Assembly: GCF_009846865.1 (NCBI RefSeq)
Contig: NZ_WUWN01000002.1
Span: forward strand, 1-64,000
Reading direction: 5' to 3'
Origin: Puerhibacterium puerhi
GTDB lineage: Bacteria; Actinomycetota; Actinomycetes; Actinomycetales; Cellulomonadaceae
DNA length: 64,000 bases
Below are positions 25,107 to 33,711 of this stretch, one piece after another. A program made the position numbers and the translations under genes. The notes below the pieces were generated by a model. The model did not search any database, had not been told where the DNA came from, and saw only the letters and a list, made by a program, of their open reading frames with translations. The stretch's first letter is position 1, and each line of letters begins with the position of its first letter.

Positions 25107-26537
25107 ATGAGGGCAACGAGGATCCTGCGCGCCGGCGCGGCCGGCACGCTCGCGGCCGTGCTGGCGCTGAGCGCCGTCGTCGCCGTGGCGCCCACCGCGG
25201 CGGCCGACGACCTCGACGACCAGCGTGCCGCCGCGGAGCGGGAAGCCCGCCAGAAGGAGGCCGAGCGCGACCAGCTCGAGACGACGCTGTCGGAGACGAA
25301 CGCGGAGCTGAGCCAGGCCGTGCTCGACCTCAACGCCGTCGAGGGCCGCCTGCCGTTGGCCCAGGCCGAGCTCGCCGAGGCGGAGGCCGCCCACGAGGAG
25401 GCCGAGCGCCAGGCGGCGATCCTCGCCCAGCGCCTGGAGGACGCGGAGGCCGAGGAGGACCTGGTCTCCGCGCAGATCGAGGACGGGGCCGGCAAGGTCG
25501 ACGCCGCGCGCGCCGAGATCGCGCAGATGGCGCGCGAGGCGGCCCGCGGCAGCGGCGAGGTCTCGGCCCTGGGGCTCGTGACCGGGGCGCAGAGCACCGA
25601 GGAGTTCCTGGCCAACTACGCGGTCACCGCGTCGGCGGCCCGCAGCCAGGCCCGCACCCTCACCGAGCTGCAGGACGCCGAGGCCGTGGCCCGCAACCAG
25701 GAGGCCCGGCTCGCCGCGATCCGCGAGACGATCACCCAGCTCAAGGACGAGGCCGACGCGAACGTCGTCGCGGCCAAGGAGGCCGAGGACCAGGCGGCCG
25801 CGCGCAAGGCCGAGGTCGAGGAGCTCATCGCCGAGCAGCAGGAGCTCAAGGCCACGATCGAGGACCAGCGGGACCAGGCGCTGGCGGACATCGAGGCGAA
25901 CGAGAAGGACCAGCAGGCGGTCGAGGCCGAGATCAAGGACCTCATCGCGAAGCAGAAGGAGCGCGACGCCGAGATCGCGGCGGAGCGGGCGCGCAAGGAG
26001 GCCGAGCGGGCCGCGGCGGCCCAGCAGGGCTCGAAGGGCGGCTCCGGCGGCTCGAAGGGCAGCTCCGGTGGCTCGAAGGGCGGCTCCGGCGGGGGCTCGT
26101 CCGGCGGCGGCGGCAGCAGCTCGGGCTCCTCGGGCAGCTTCCTGAGCTGGCCCACCTCCAACCACACCGTGATCAGCAACTACGGCATGCGCCTCAGCCC
26201 GACGTACGGGGTGTGGATGCTGCACGCCGGCGCCGACTTCCGCGCCCCGCTGGGCGCGCCGATCTACGCGGCCGCGAGCGGCGAGGTCGACGCGTCGTAC
26301 TGCGCGGCCGGGCCGGGGTGCAACATCCGGATCAACCACGGGCCGTACAACGGCAAGAACGTCCGCACCCGGTACCTGCACCTGGCCTCGAGCGGGCGTG
26401 CCAGCGTGGGCGAGTGGGTCAACAAGGGCGACATCATCGGGTACTCGGGCGGCACCGGCCGCATCACCGGCCCGCACCTGCACTTCGAGGTGTACGTCAA
26501 CGGCAGCTCCACCAACCCGGTGCCCTGGCTGCCCTGA
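25107..26537 (+). CDS. M23 metallopeptidase with long coiled coil, probable FtsEX-activated peptidoglycan hydrolase
   Basis: 476 residues. Signal peptide (~1-32, ending PTAAADD), then charged coiled coils (~33-305, Glu/Gln/Ala-rich heptads), a Gly/Ser/Lys linker (~308-345), and a C-terminal M23 domain. Zinc ligands are visible: H373 and D377 (LHAGADF) and the HLH motif H457/H459 (GPHLHFEV). The architecture matches EnvC/PcsB-type division proteins but with an intact catalytic site, so it should cleave peptide cross-bridges itself. ATG begins 1 nt after ftsX, which strongly suggests it is the FtsEX partner. Confidence 0.92.
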   Translation: MRATRILRAGAAGTLAAVLALSAVVAVAPTAAADDLDDQRAAAEREARQKEAERDQLETTLSETNAELSQAVLDLNAVEGRLPLAQAELAEAEAAHEEAERQAAILAQRLEDAEAEEDLVSAQIEDGAGKVDAARAEIAQMAREAARGSGEVSALGLVTGAQSTEEFLANYAVTASAARSQARTLTELQDAEAVARNQEARLAAIRETITQLKDEADANVVAAKEAEDQAAARKAEVEELIAEQQELKATIEDQRDQALADIEANEKDQQAVEAEIKDLIAKQKERDAEIAAERARKEAERAAAAQQGSKGGSGGSKGSSGGSKGGSGGGSSGGGGSSSGSSGSFLSWPTSNHTVISNYGMRLSPTYGVWMLHAGADFRAPLGAPIYAAASGEVDASYCAAGPGCNIRINHGPYNGKNVRTRYLHLASSGRASVGEWVNKGDIIGYSGGTGRITGPHLHFEVYVNGSSTNPVPWLP

Positions 26538-26560
26538 CGGGCCGTCTAGCACCCCGCGCG

Positions 26561-26601
26561 GCGCCGCGGGGGCCCGGGAATTCCCTGGCCCTCCGCGGCG
26601 C
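26561..26601 (+). terminator. Terminator hairpin of the ftsEX-M23 unit
   Basis: Outer arm GCGCCGCGG (26561-26569) pairs with CCGCGGCGC (26593-26601) across a 1-nt bulge. The interior is self-complementary around GGGAATTCCC. It lies 24 nt after the M23 stop. Confidence 0.7.
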
Positions 26602-26609
26602 TACGCGTA

Positions 26610-26639
26610 TCCTGGGACGTCGCGTCCGGCGTCCCAGGA
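26610..26639 (+). repeat. Inverted repeat upstream of smpB
   Basis: TCCTGGGACG (26610-26619) and CGTCCCAGGA (26630-26639), a perfect 10-bp stem with a 10-nt loop. A TATCCT hexamer overlaps its left edge (26608-26613), so this may be an operator or a 5'-leader hairpin of smpB rather than a terminator. Confidence 0.6.
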
Positions 26640-26723
26640 CACCCTCCGACGACACCCGTGCGGCCGAACCGCTGCCGCACCAGCGACGCACGACAGCGAC
26701 GCACGACCAGGAAGGAGCACACC

Positions 26724-27254
26724 GTGGCCAAGGGCGCGCCCAAGCAGATCCCGCAGGCACAGCCGAAGCCGAAGGCGAAGGCTCCGGCCGGCCCCGTGCG
26801 CCAGGTCGTGGCGAACAACAAGCGGGCCCGGCACGACTACGTGATCGAGGACGTCTACGAGGCCGGTCTCGTGCTGTCGGGGACCGAGGTCAAGGCCCTG
26901 CGCATGGGGCGCGCCTCGCTCATCGACGGGTTCGTGCACCTCGACCGCGGCGAGGCCTGGCTCGAGGGCGTGCACATCCCCGAGTACTTCCAGGGCACGT
27001 GGAACAACCACGCGCCGCGGCGCAAGCGCAAGCTGCTGCTGCATAAGGACGAGATCCTGCGCCTGGAGTCCAAGGTGCGCGAGAAGGGCCACACGGTGGT
27101 CCCGCTCAGCCTGTACTTCCTCGACGGCCGGGCCAAGGTCGAGATCGCCCTGGCCCGAGGCAAGAAGGAGTACGACAAGCGGCAGGCCCTGCGCGAGGCG
27201 CAGGACAAGCGCGAGGCCCAGCGCGCGATGCGCCACCAGGAGCTGCTCAGCTGA
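26724..27254 (+). CDS. smpB: SsrA-binding protein SmpB
   Basis: 176 residues; the usual length is ~155-160, the surplus being a basic Lys/Pro/Ala-rich N-terminal tail of about 30 residues. The SmpB core is clear: NNKRARHDY, then [18 protein letters not shown], and [22 protein letters not shown]. SmpB loads tmRNA onto stalled ribosomes; the basic C-terminal tail ([16 protein letters not shown]) enters the mRNA channel. GTG 26724 has GAAGGAG 8 nt upstream. ssrA follows 125 nt downstream, a classic functional pairing. Confidence 0.96.
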   Translation: MAKGAPKQIPQAQPKPKAKAPAGPVRQVVANNKRARHDYVIEDVYEAGLVLSGTEVKALRMGRASLIDGFVHLDRGEAWLEGVHIPEYFQGTWNNHAPRRKRKLLLHKDEILRLESKVREKGHTVVPLSLYFLDGRAKVEIALARGKKEYDKRQALREAQDKREAQRAMRHQELLS

Positions 27255-27296
27255 GCGGTGCGCGGAATACGGTGGGTGATCGCGGGGTTGTTCCAG

Positions 27297-27302
27297 TAGA
27301 GT
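27297..27302 (+). promoter_or_regulatory. -10 hexamer (TAGAGT), probable ssrA promoter
   Basis: TAGAGT preceded by TTGTTCCAG. Transcription from about 27309 would give a ~70-nt 5' leader removed by RNase P before the mature tmRNA end at 27380. Confidence 0.45.
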
Positions 27303-27379
27303 GAGGGACGCCCGGTCCGCCGGGCGCCTGTTGGGCACGAGTCGGCGCGAGCCGGCCGCACAGGTTGACAACACCACAT

Positions 27380-27748
27380 GGGGCTGATCGGTTTCGACGG
27401 TGGTCGTGCTTCGAGGAGAAGCGGGCCGAGGATGCAGGCTTATCTCGTAAACGATGCCTGCACACACATAGTTGCCGATAACAAGCGCAACGACTTCGCC
27501 CTCGCCGCCTGAGCGAGCTTCGAAGTCCGTGAGCCCGGGATCGCTCTCGACCCGGTAGCTCGCGTCATCTAGAGAGCCACTGCTCCTAGCCCTCGTCGTC
27601 GGGGCTAGGGGGACTCTTAGACGACTGGGCCTGTCTACGAATGAGTCTGCGCAAGCGTAGAGGCCGAGAAAATCCAGAGCAGACTGCGCCCGGAGAAGTC
27701 CTGGAAAAGCGCCACCGGACCCGGGTTCGATTCCCGGCAGCTCCACCA
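27380..27748 (+). ncRNA. ssrA: Transfer-messenger RNA (tmRNA), tag ADNKRNDFALAA
   Basis: The 5' end GGGGCTGATC pairs with the 3' AGCTCC before ACCA, forming the tRNA-like acceptor stem, and CCA is encoded (27746-27748). The T-arm GGGTTCGATTCCC is near 27723-27735. The open reading frame begins at the resume codon GCC 27474 and reads ADNKRNDFALAA before TGA 27510-27512. The ALAA ending is the standard ClpXP/ClpAP degron. The 369-nt length is normal. With SmpB it rescues stalled ribosomes and tags the nascent chain. Confidence 0.97.
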
Positions 27749-27751
27749 TGT

Positions 27752-27789
27752 CGACGAAGGACCGTCCCGTCAGGGGCGGTCCTTCGTCG
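27752..27789 (+). terminator. ssrA terminator, 13-bp stem
   Basis: CGACGAAGGACCG (27752-27764) pairs perfectly with 27777-27789, and CCC/GGG in the loop can extend it. It starts 4 nt after the tmRNA 3' end. Confidence 0.85.
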
Positions 27790-27844
27790 TCCCGGCGCGC
27801 GACGGCGTTCACCGGCGCTTCGCCTGCCGGCCACGTTCGCCGAC

Positions 27845-27850
27845 TAGCAT
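27845..27850 (+). promoter_or_regulatory. -10 hexamer (TAGCAT) for the CPBP protease gene
   Basis: TAGCAT ends 8 nt before GTG 27859. It supports this start over upstream in-frame codons, which lie in the ssrA terminator. Confidence 0.5.
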
Positions 27851-27858
27851 GCGGCGGC

Positions 27859-28566
27859 GTGCCGACCGCCGCGCCCCGCGACGCAACCCGTCCAGCCCCG
27901 CCCGCCCCCGCGCCGACCGTCCGGTCCCCGCTGCTCGTCGCCCTGTCGCCGCTGGCGGTCGTCCTGGCCGGCCACCTGGTCGCCCGCGCCGCGGCGGCCG
28001 TCGACCCCGGGTGGGCCTGGGTGCCGGTGGCGCTCGTGTACTGGGGCGCCACGGCGGCGATCACGCTCGCGGCGACGACGCCGGCGCAGCGTCGCGCGTG
28101 GCTGGCGGCGGCAGGCCGGCGGCCGTGGTGGGTGGTGCCGGCCGCGCTCGCGCTCGGCGCGATGCCCGTCGCCGGCATCCTCCTGCTGCACCTCGACCTC
28201 GTCGCCGCGCACGCGGCGCTGGTCGTCCCGTGGCTGCTCTTCGCCGCGGTCAACCCGCTGCTGGAGGAGACGTACTGGCGCGGTACGCTCGCCGACGCGA
28301 CGGCGCGCTGGCCGGCCTGGGCCGCCGCCTGCTGGACCACCGCGCTGTTCGTGGCGAGCCACCCGCTGATGTGGGGCGTGTTCTCGGAGGGCAACCGCTC
28401 GCCCATGCTCTACGCGTCCCTGACGCTCATGGGGCTCGCGTGGTACGCGATGCGCCGCGTGACCGGGTCCCTGCGCTGGGCGGTCCTCTCCCACGCCCTC
28501 GTCGACGTCGGCAACCTGTCGGTGTTCGTCTTCGTCAACGTCTACGTCCCGCCGGCTCTCGGGTAG
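27859..28566 (+). CDS. CPBP-family intramembrane metalloprotease
   Basis: 235 residues and about six to seven transmembrane helices. The CAAX/bacteriocin-processing motifs are present: NPLLEETYWRG (the EExxxR-type motif, with Glu-Glu and Arg) near residue 135, FVASHPLMWG with His in the next helix, and LSHALVDVGN with His near the C-terminus. Members cleave within membranes or protect against bacteriocins; the target here is unknown. GTG 27859 is set by a hexamer 8 nt upstream. It is probably monocistronic, with the hexosaminidase gene starting 31 nt later from its own promoter. Confidence 0.85.
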   Translation: MPTAAPRDATRPAPPAPAPTVRSPLLVALSPLAVVLAGHLVARAAAAVDPGWAWVPVALVYWGATAAITLAATTPAQRRAWLAAAGRRPWWVVPAALALGAMPVAGILLLHLDLVAAHAALVVPWLLFAAVNPLLEETYWRGTLADATARWPAWAAACWTTALFVASHPLMWGVFSEGNRSPMLYASLTLMGLAWYAMRRVTGSLRWAVLSHALVDVGNLSVFVFVNVYVPPALG

Positions 28567-28585
28567 CGGCACCCGCCGGCGGCAC

Positions 28586-28591
28586 TAGGGT
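28586..28591 (+). promoter_or_regulatory. Leaderless -10 hexamer (TAGGGT) for the GH20 hexosaminidase
   Basis: TAGGGT ends 6 nt before GTG 28598, with no Shine-Dalgarno sequence. Confidence 0.55.
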
Positions 28592-28597
28592 GGCCGC

Positions 28598-30400
28598 GTG
28601 CCCGACACCGCCGCCGGTCCGGCCGCCACCGTCCCGCCCGGGCTCGTGCCCGCGCCCGCGTCGCTGCAGGTCGCGGAGGGCTGCGTCGTCGTGCCCGACG
28701 GCGCGCGCCTCGCCGCCGCGCCGCAGCTGGCACCGGCGGCCCGCGCCTGGCGGCGCACCGCCGAGGCCGCCTTCGGGATCGACATCGCCACGGTGGAAGC
28801 CGGTGCGCCGGACGCCGACGTCGTCGTCGTGCTCGACGCGGCGCTGCCGCCCGGCGGCTACCGCCTGCGCGTCGGCGCGGGGCAGGGGCCGCTCGTGGAG
28901 GCGGCCTGCGCCGACCTCGCCGGCGCGCACGCGGCGGCCCAGACGCTGCGCCAGCTCGCCGGGCCCGCGGCGTTCCGGTACGCGCCCGCACCGGCCGCCG
29001 TGCTGCGGCTGCCCGCGTGCGAGGTCACCGACGCCCCGCGCCTGGAGTGGCGGGGCGTGCTGCTCGACGTCGCGCGGCACTTCCTGCCGAAGGCCGACGT
29101 GCTGCGGTTCGTCGACCTCGCGGCCGCCCACCACCTCGACGTGCTGCAGCTGCACCTGACCGACGACCAGGGCTGGCGCCTGGCGGTGGACGCCTACCCG
29201 CGCCTGACCGAGGTCGGCTCGTGGCGCGGGGAGTCGACGGTGGGGACGTGGCGCACCGGCCGCGGCGACGGGCGCCCGCACGGGGGCTGCTACTCCCGCG
29301 CGGACGTGCGCGAGATCGTCGCCTACGCCCGCGAGCGGGGCGTCACCGTGGTCCCCGAGATCGACGTGCCCGGCCACGTGCAGGCGGTGCTCGCCGCCTA
29401 CCCCGAGCTGGCGGCGCGCGCCGGGGCGCGCGCCGTGCGCACCACCTGGGGCATCAGCGACGACGTGCTCGACCCGTCCCCGCGTGCCGTGGAGTTCTTC
29501 GCCCGCGTGCTGGACCAGGTCTGCGAGGATTTCGACGCACCGTTCGTGGCGCTCGGCGGCGACGAGGTGCCCACGACGGCGTGGCGCGAGCGCCCCGACG
29601 TCGTCGCGCGGGCGGCGGGGCTCGGGCTCGTCGGCCCGGACGGTGCCGGGGACGTCGCGCGGCTGCACGGGTGGTTCCTGGCGCGCCTGGCCGAGCACCT
29701 GCGCTCGCGCGGGCGGCGCGCAGTGGTGTGGGACGAGGCGTTCGGCCCCGACCTGCCGCGCGACGTGGTGGTGACCGCCTGGCGCGGCACCGCCGTGGCC
29801 CGCGCGGCGCGCGCCGCCGGGCACGACGTCGTGCTGGCGCCCGAGCAGCACGTGTACCTCGACCACCGGCAGGGTCACGGCGCGGACGAGCCGGTGCCCG
29901 TGGGCTTCCTGCGCACGCTCGAGGACGTCTACGCCTTCGAGCCGGTCGCCGAGCCGGACGGCGTGACCGGGGTGGCGGTCCGCGGCGCGCGGGCCGACGG
30001 CGCGCCGGTCGACGGTGCTCCGGCCCGCGGCGTCGCGCCCGGCCGTCTGCTCGGCGCCCAGGCGCAGGTGTGGACCGAGCACCTCGACTCGGCCCGCCGC
30101 ATCGACTACGCGGCGTTCCCGCGGCTGGCGGCGTTCGCCGAGGTGGCGTGGACACGCGGGCTGCCGGCCGACCGCGCGCCGGGGTCGCGCGCCTCGCGCG
30201 CCTTCGTCGAGCGGCTGCGCACGGCGCACCTGCCCCGGCTCGACGCCGCCGGCGTCGAGTACCGGCCGCTCGCCGGCCCGCACCCGTGGCAGACGCGCCC
30301 CGGCGTGCAGGGCCACCTGCGCGACCTGGCCGCCGAGGTCGCGGTCGCCGGCGACGTCGGCCTCGGCGGGTGGGTCGAGGGCCGGGCGGGCGCCGAGTAG
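28598..30400 (+). CDS. GH20 beta-N-acetylhexosaminidase
   Basis: 600 residues. An N-terminal GH20b domain (~1-140) is followed by the catalytic TIM barrel starting at LEWRGVLLDVARHF. The substrate-assisted catalytic pair Asp322-Glu323 lies in LGGDEVP. Other family marks are HLTDDQGWR, PEIDVPGH and AQVWTEH. The enzyme removes terminal GlcNAc or GalNAc. There is no signal peptide, so it is probably cytoplasmic and acts on imported chito-oligosaccharides or muropeptides. It opens a locus with D-amino acid and GlcNAc genes. GTG 28598 is leaderless. Confidence 0.93.
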   Translation: MPDTAAGPAATVPPGLVPAPASLQVAEGCVVVPDGARLAAAPQLAPAARAWRRTAEAAFGIDIATVEAGAPDADVVVVLDAALPPGGYRLRVGAGQGPLVEAACADLAGAHAAAQTLRQLAGPAAFRYAPAPAAVLRLPACEVTDAPRLEWRGVLLDVARHFLPKADVLRFVDLAAAHHLDVLQLHLTDDQGWRLAVDAYPRLTEVGSWRGESTVGTWRTGRGDGRPHGGCYSRADVREIVAYARERGVTVVPEIDVPGHVQAVLAAYPELAARAGARAVRTTWGISDDVLDPSPRAVEFFARVLDQVCEDFDAPFVALGGDEVPTTAWRERPDVVARAAGLGLVGPDGAGDVARLHGWFLARLAEHLRSRGRRAVVWDEAFGPDLPRDVVVTAWRGTAVARAARAAGHDVVLAPEQHVYLDHRQGHGADEPVPVGFLRTLEDVYAFEPVAEPDGVTGVAVRGARADGAPVDGAPARGVAPGRLLGAQAQVWTEHLDSARRIDYAAFPRLAAFAEVAWTRGLPADRAPGSRASRAFVERLRTAHLPRLDAAGVEYRPLAGPHPWQTRPGVQGHLRDLAAEVAVAGDVGLGGWVEGRAGAE

Positions 30401-30599
30401 CTCGTCGAGGGACCGCTCGAGGCGTAGGGCGCCCGCGGCGCCGCGCTCGGCGAGCAGGTCCGGCGCGTGCGCCACGTCAAGGGTCGCTGCGGAAGACCTC
30501 TGCCATCATCGTGCGACGCGGGACGAGGTGGCGCCGGTCGTCGGCGCCCCCTACGGTCGGGCACTGGGCCCCGCCGCGGGACCGAGGGAGGGGGAGCGC

Positions 30600-32306
30600 G
30601 TGACCGACCTCGTGGTGCGCGGGGCGCTGCTGCCGCAGCCCGACGGCGGCACGTCGGGCCCGCAGGACCTGCACGTGACCGCCGGCCGCGTCGCCGCCGT
30701 CGTGCCGTCCGGGCGCCCGCTGCCGGACGTCGCGGTGCTGGAGGCCGACGAGCGCCTGGCCCTGCCCGGCTTCGTCGACGCGCACACCCACGCCGTGGCC
30801 GCCGTGTTCGACCCCGAAGTGCAGCTGGCGCTGCTGCGCCAGGGCGTCACCAGCGTCGTCGTGGGGCAGGACGGCGTGGGCCCCGCGCCGTCGGACGAGG
30901 CCACCGCCACCTGGGCCGCCCAGTACTTCGCGGCCATCGACGGCGCGCACCCGTTCTTCGGCGGCGGCAGCGTGGCGCAGCTGCTGGCGACCTACGACGG
31001 CACCACCCCGGTCAACGTCGCCACGCTGGTGCCGCACGGCACGCTGCGCCGCCTGGTCACCGGTGCGGCGCAGCGTCCGGCCACGGGCGACGAGGTGGCC
31101 CGGATGGTGGCGGTGCTCGAGCAGGCGCTCGACGACGGCGCGGTGGGGCTGTCCACCGGGCTGGAGTACGTGCCCGCCGCGTGGGCCGACGAGGCCGAGC
31201 TCGTGGCGCTGTGCCGCGCGGTGGCGCGGCGCGGGCTGCCGCACGTGTCGCACATGCGCGGCTACGAGGCCGCGGCGCCCGGGGCGTTCGCCGAGCTCGA
31301 GCGGGTCGCCCGCGCCAGCGGCGTCGCCACGCACGTGTCCCACCTGCACGGGCCGGCGGACCTGCTCGGCGCCCTGGTCGACGACGCCGCGGCCACCGGC
31401 CTGGACGTCACCTTCGACTCCTACCCGTACCTGTGCGGCTGCTCGATCCTGGCCATGGTCGCGCTGCCCACCTGGCTGCCGCTCGCCGACCCCGACGCCG
31501 CGCTGGCGGTGCTGGGCGAGGCGCTCGCCGGCCCGCGCGGGACCGTGGGCGGCGACGCGGCGCGGCTGCGCGCGCACCTCGCCGGCCTCGACGACCTGTG
31601 GCCCCGCACCACCCTGGCGTGGGTGCCCGGCCTGGACCCGGCCACCGGCAGGCCGGTGCGCTGGGCCGAGGGCCTCTCCCTGCCCGCGGTGGCGGCGCGC
31701 CTCGGCGTCGCGCCGGCCGAGGCGGCGCTGCGGCTGCTGGTGGCCTCGCGGCTGCGCGCCTCGTGCGTCTTCGCCCAGCCGCCGACCAACAGCGCGGCCG
31801 CGGTGCGCACGCTCGCGCTGCACCCCGCGCACCTGGCCGGCTCGGACGCGATCTACGCGCCGTTCGGCGCGGACGCCGCGCCCGAGGCGGGCGGCGGCGG
31901 AGCGCCGCACCCACGCGGCTGGGGCGCGTTCCCCGCCTTCGTGGCCGAGCGGGTGCTCAAGACGCGGGACTGGACCTGGACCGACGCCGTCGAGCACCTG
32001 TCCGCGCGCGCCGCGCGGCGCTTCCGCCTCGCCGGGCGCGGCGCGCTCGGGGCGGGCGCCGCCGCCGACGTCGTGCTGCTGGACCCCGACGCGGTGCAGG
32101 ACCACGCCACCTACGCCCAGCCCCGGCGCCCCGCGTCGGGCGTCGACGACGTGCTGGTCGGCGGCGTGCCCGTGCTCGCCGGCGGCGCGCTCACCGGCGC
32201 CACGCCCGGCCGGCCGCTACGGCCGGCGCCGCCGGGCACGTCGCTGCGCACCGCCGGTGCCGTCGCCCTGACCCCCGCCACCCGCACGCCGAGGGAGACC
32301 GCATGA
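30600..32306 (+). CDS. N-acyl-D-amino-acid deacylase (D-aminoacylase-like amidohydrolase)
   Basis: 568 residues. The small beta domain is followed by the amidohydrolase barrel. H62 and H64 in DAHTH are metal ligands; later His residues in HVSHMRGYEAA and THVSHLHG fit the family. In characterised D-aminoacylases a Cys bridges the metals in a GNCG-type turn; here the turn reads GQDG with Asp91. C-terminal markers FPAFVAERVLKTRDWTW and GALGAGAAADVVLLDPD are typical. It would release D-amino acids from N-acyl-D-amino acids. GTG 30600 follows GAGGGAGGGGGAG. The ATGA at its end couples it to the next gene. The 199-nt gap before it holds only a weak TACGGT (30552-30557). Confidence 0.88.
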   Translation: MTDLVVRGALLPQPDGGTSGPQDLHVTAGRVAAVVPSGRPLPDVAVLEADERLALPGFVDAHTHAVAAVFDPEVQLALLRQGVTSVVVGQDGVGPAPSDEATATWAAQYFAAIDGAHPFFGGGSVAQLLATYDGTTPVNVATLVPHGTLRRLVTGAAQRPATGDEVARMVAVLEQALDDGAVGLSTGLEYVPAAWADEAELVALCRAVARRGLPHVSHMRGYEAAAPGAFAELERVARASGVATHVSHLHGPADLLGALVDDAAATGLDVTFDSYPYLCGCSILAMVALPTWLPLADPDAALAVLGEALAGPRGTVGGDAARLRAHLAGLDDLWPRTTLAWVPGLDPATGRPVRWAEGLSLPAVAARLGVAPAEAALRLLVASRLRASCVFAQPPTNSAAAVRTLALHPAHLAGSDAIYAPFGADAAPEAGGGGAPHPRGWGAFPAFVAERVLKTRDWTWTDAVEHLSARAARRFRLAGRGALGAGAAADVVLLDPDAVQDHATYAQPRRPASGVDDVLVGGVPVLAGGALTGATPGRPLRPAPPGTSLRTAGAVALTPATRTPRETA

Positions 32307-33649
32307 CCCAGGAGACCGCCGGCCCGCGCACGAAGGGGCTGCGGCTGGACGCCGAGGTGCCCGTCGCCGTGCTGCGCGAGCGGCTGGCCGCCGCCCGCGA
32401 GGCGCGGCCGGGCGCGGGGGAGCGGGTCGACGGCGGGCTGTTCTCGTGGCCGCTGCTCACGCTCGACGACGCCGCCCTGGAGCACAACGTCGCCGCTGCC
32501 GCCCGGGTCCTGGCCGCCCGCGGCGTCGAGCACGCCCCGCACGTCAAGACGCACATGTCCCGCCCGCTGTGGGAGCGCCAGGCGGCCGCCGGCGCCTGGG
32601 GCGCCACGGTGGCGACCGCTGCGCAGCTGCGCACGCTGCGCGACTGGGGCGTGCGGCGCGCGCTGCTGGCCAACGAGCTGCTCGACCCCCGCGACGCCGT
32701 GTGGCTCCGCGGGTGCCTGGCCGCCGACGGGTTCGCCGAGGTCTGGCTCGAGGTCGACTCCCCGCGCGGGGTCGCGGTGCTCGCCGAGGCGTTCGCCGGC
32801 GCCGGCCCCGACGTCGTGGGCCGGCTCGGCGTGCTCGTCGAGGTGGGCCTGCGCGGCGGGCGCACCGGGCTGCGGGACGTCGGCGACGTCGTCGCCCTGG
32901 CGCGGTCCGCGCGGGCAGCGGGGCTGCGCGTGCTCGGCGTCGCCGGCTACGAGGGGCCGGCCGCCGGGCACGCGGACGCCGCCGGGCTCGCCGCGGTGGC
33001 CGCCTGGTGCGACGAGCTCGCCGCCGCCGGCGAGCGGCTGCGGGCCGAGGGGCTGGCGGGCGCCGACGAGCCGCTCGTGCTGTCCGCCGGCGGGTCGGCG
33101 TTCCTCGACGTCGTGCTCGACCGGCTGCCCGTCAGCCCCGCGGGGGCGCCCGACGCCACGCGCGTCGTGGTGCGCTCCGGCGCCTACGTCGCCCACGACC
33201 ACGGCCACTACGCCGAGACCGACCCGTGGTCGCGCATCGCGGGCGCCGCCCCGCTGCGCCCGGCGATCACCGTGTGGGGCCAGGTGCTGTCCGCGCCCGA
33301 GCCGGGGCTCGTGCTGCTGGGCGTGGGGCGCCGCGACGTCTCGTTCGACATCGACCTGCCGCTGCCGCTGTGGGTGTGCACCCCGGGCCCCGACGGGCTG
33401 CTCGGCCCCGCGCGGCCGCTGCCCGGCGCGCGCGTCACCGCGCTCAACGACCAGCACGCGTACGTGGCTCTCGACGGCGCCGCGGACGGTGGCGGGGGCG
33501 CCGCGGACGGCGGCGGGGCCGGCGCACCGGCGCCCGGCGACGTCGTCGGCCTCGGCATCTCGCACCCGTGCACCACCTTCGACAAGTGGCGCGTCGCCGC
33601 GGTGACCCGCGGCGACCTCGTCGTCGACCTGTACCCGATCGATCTGTGA
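32303..33649 (+). CDS. D-serine dehydratase-like / fold-type III PLP enzyme
   Basis: 448 residues. An alanine-racemase-like N-terminal barrel carries the PLP lysine K82 in PHVKTHMS. The C-terminal beta domain ends with HPCTTFDKW, where H421 and C423 match the zinc ligands of eukaryotic-type D-serine dehydratase. That enzyme converts D-serine to pyruvate and ammonia through 2-aminoacrylate; D-threonine aldolases share the fold, so the exact reaction is unproved. A Gly/Ala/Asp low-complexity insert sits near residues 393-412. Its start overlaps the deacylase stop (ATGA) and RidA follows, which fits D-amino acid breakdown. Confidence 0.87.
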   Translation: MTQETAGPRTKGLRLDAEVPVAVLRERLAAAREARPGAGERVDGGLFSWPLLTLDDAALEHNVAAAARVLAARGVEHAPHVKTHMSRPLWERQAAAGAWGATVATAAQLRTLRDWGVRRALLANELLDPRDAVWLRGCLAADGFAEVWLEVDSPRGVAVLAEAFAGAGPDVVGRLGVLVEVGLRGGRTGLRDVGDVVALARSARAAGLRVLGVAGYEGPAAGHADAAGLAAVAAWCDELAAAGERLRAEGLAGADEPLVLSAGGSAFLDVVLDRLPVSPAGAPDATRVVVRSGAYVAHDHGHYAETDPWSRIAGAAPLRPAITVWGQVLSAPEPGLVLLGVGRRDVSFDIDLPLPLWVCTPGPDGLLGPARPLPGARVTALNDQHAYVALDGAADGGGGAADGGGAGAPAPGDVVGLGISHPCTTFDKWRVAAVTRGDLVVDLYPIDL

Positions 33650-33695
33650 GCACCGATCTGTGAGCACCGATCTGTGAGCACCGACCTGTGAGCAC
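33640..33695. repeat. 14-bp tandem repeat, 4 units, spanning a stop codon
   Basis: Unit CGATCTGTGAGCAC at 33640-33653, 33654-33667 and 33668-33681, then a one-base variant at 33682-33695. The TGA that ends the D-serine dehydratase-like gene (33647-33649) lies in unit 1. Each unit carries an overlapping GTGA. Confidence 0.9.
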
Positions 33696-33711
33696 CGACC
33701 CGAGGAGCAGC

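Noticed and set aside
27365-27370. TTGACA as -35 box of ssrA
   Set aside because: It is only 10 nt before the mature 5' end, and a matching -10 would fall inside the tmRNA. The TAGAGT at 27297 is a better candidate.
26601-28406. 601-residue minus-strand frame across smpB, ssrA and CPBP
   Set aside because: It is antisense to three well-supported genes including a tmRNA, and no domain is recognisable.
28535-30475. 646-residue minus-strand frame antisense to the hexosaminidase
   Set aside because: It mirrors the GH20 gene. The plus-strand protein has all catalytic motifs and the minus one has none.
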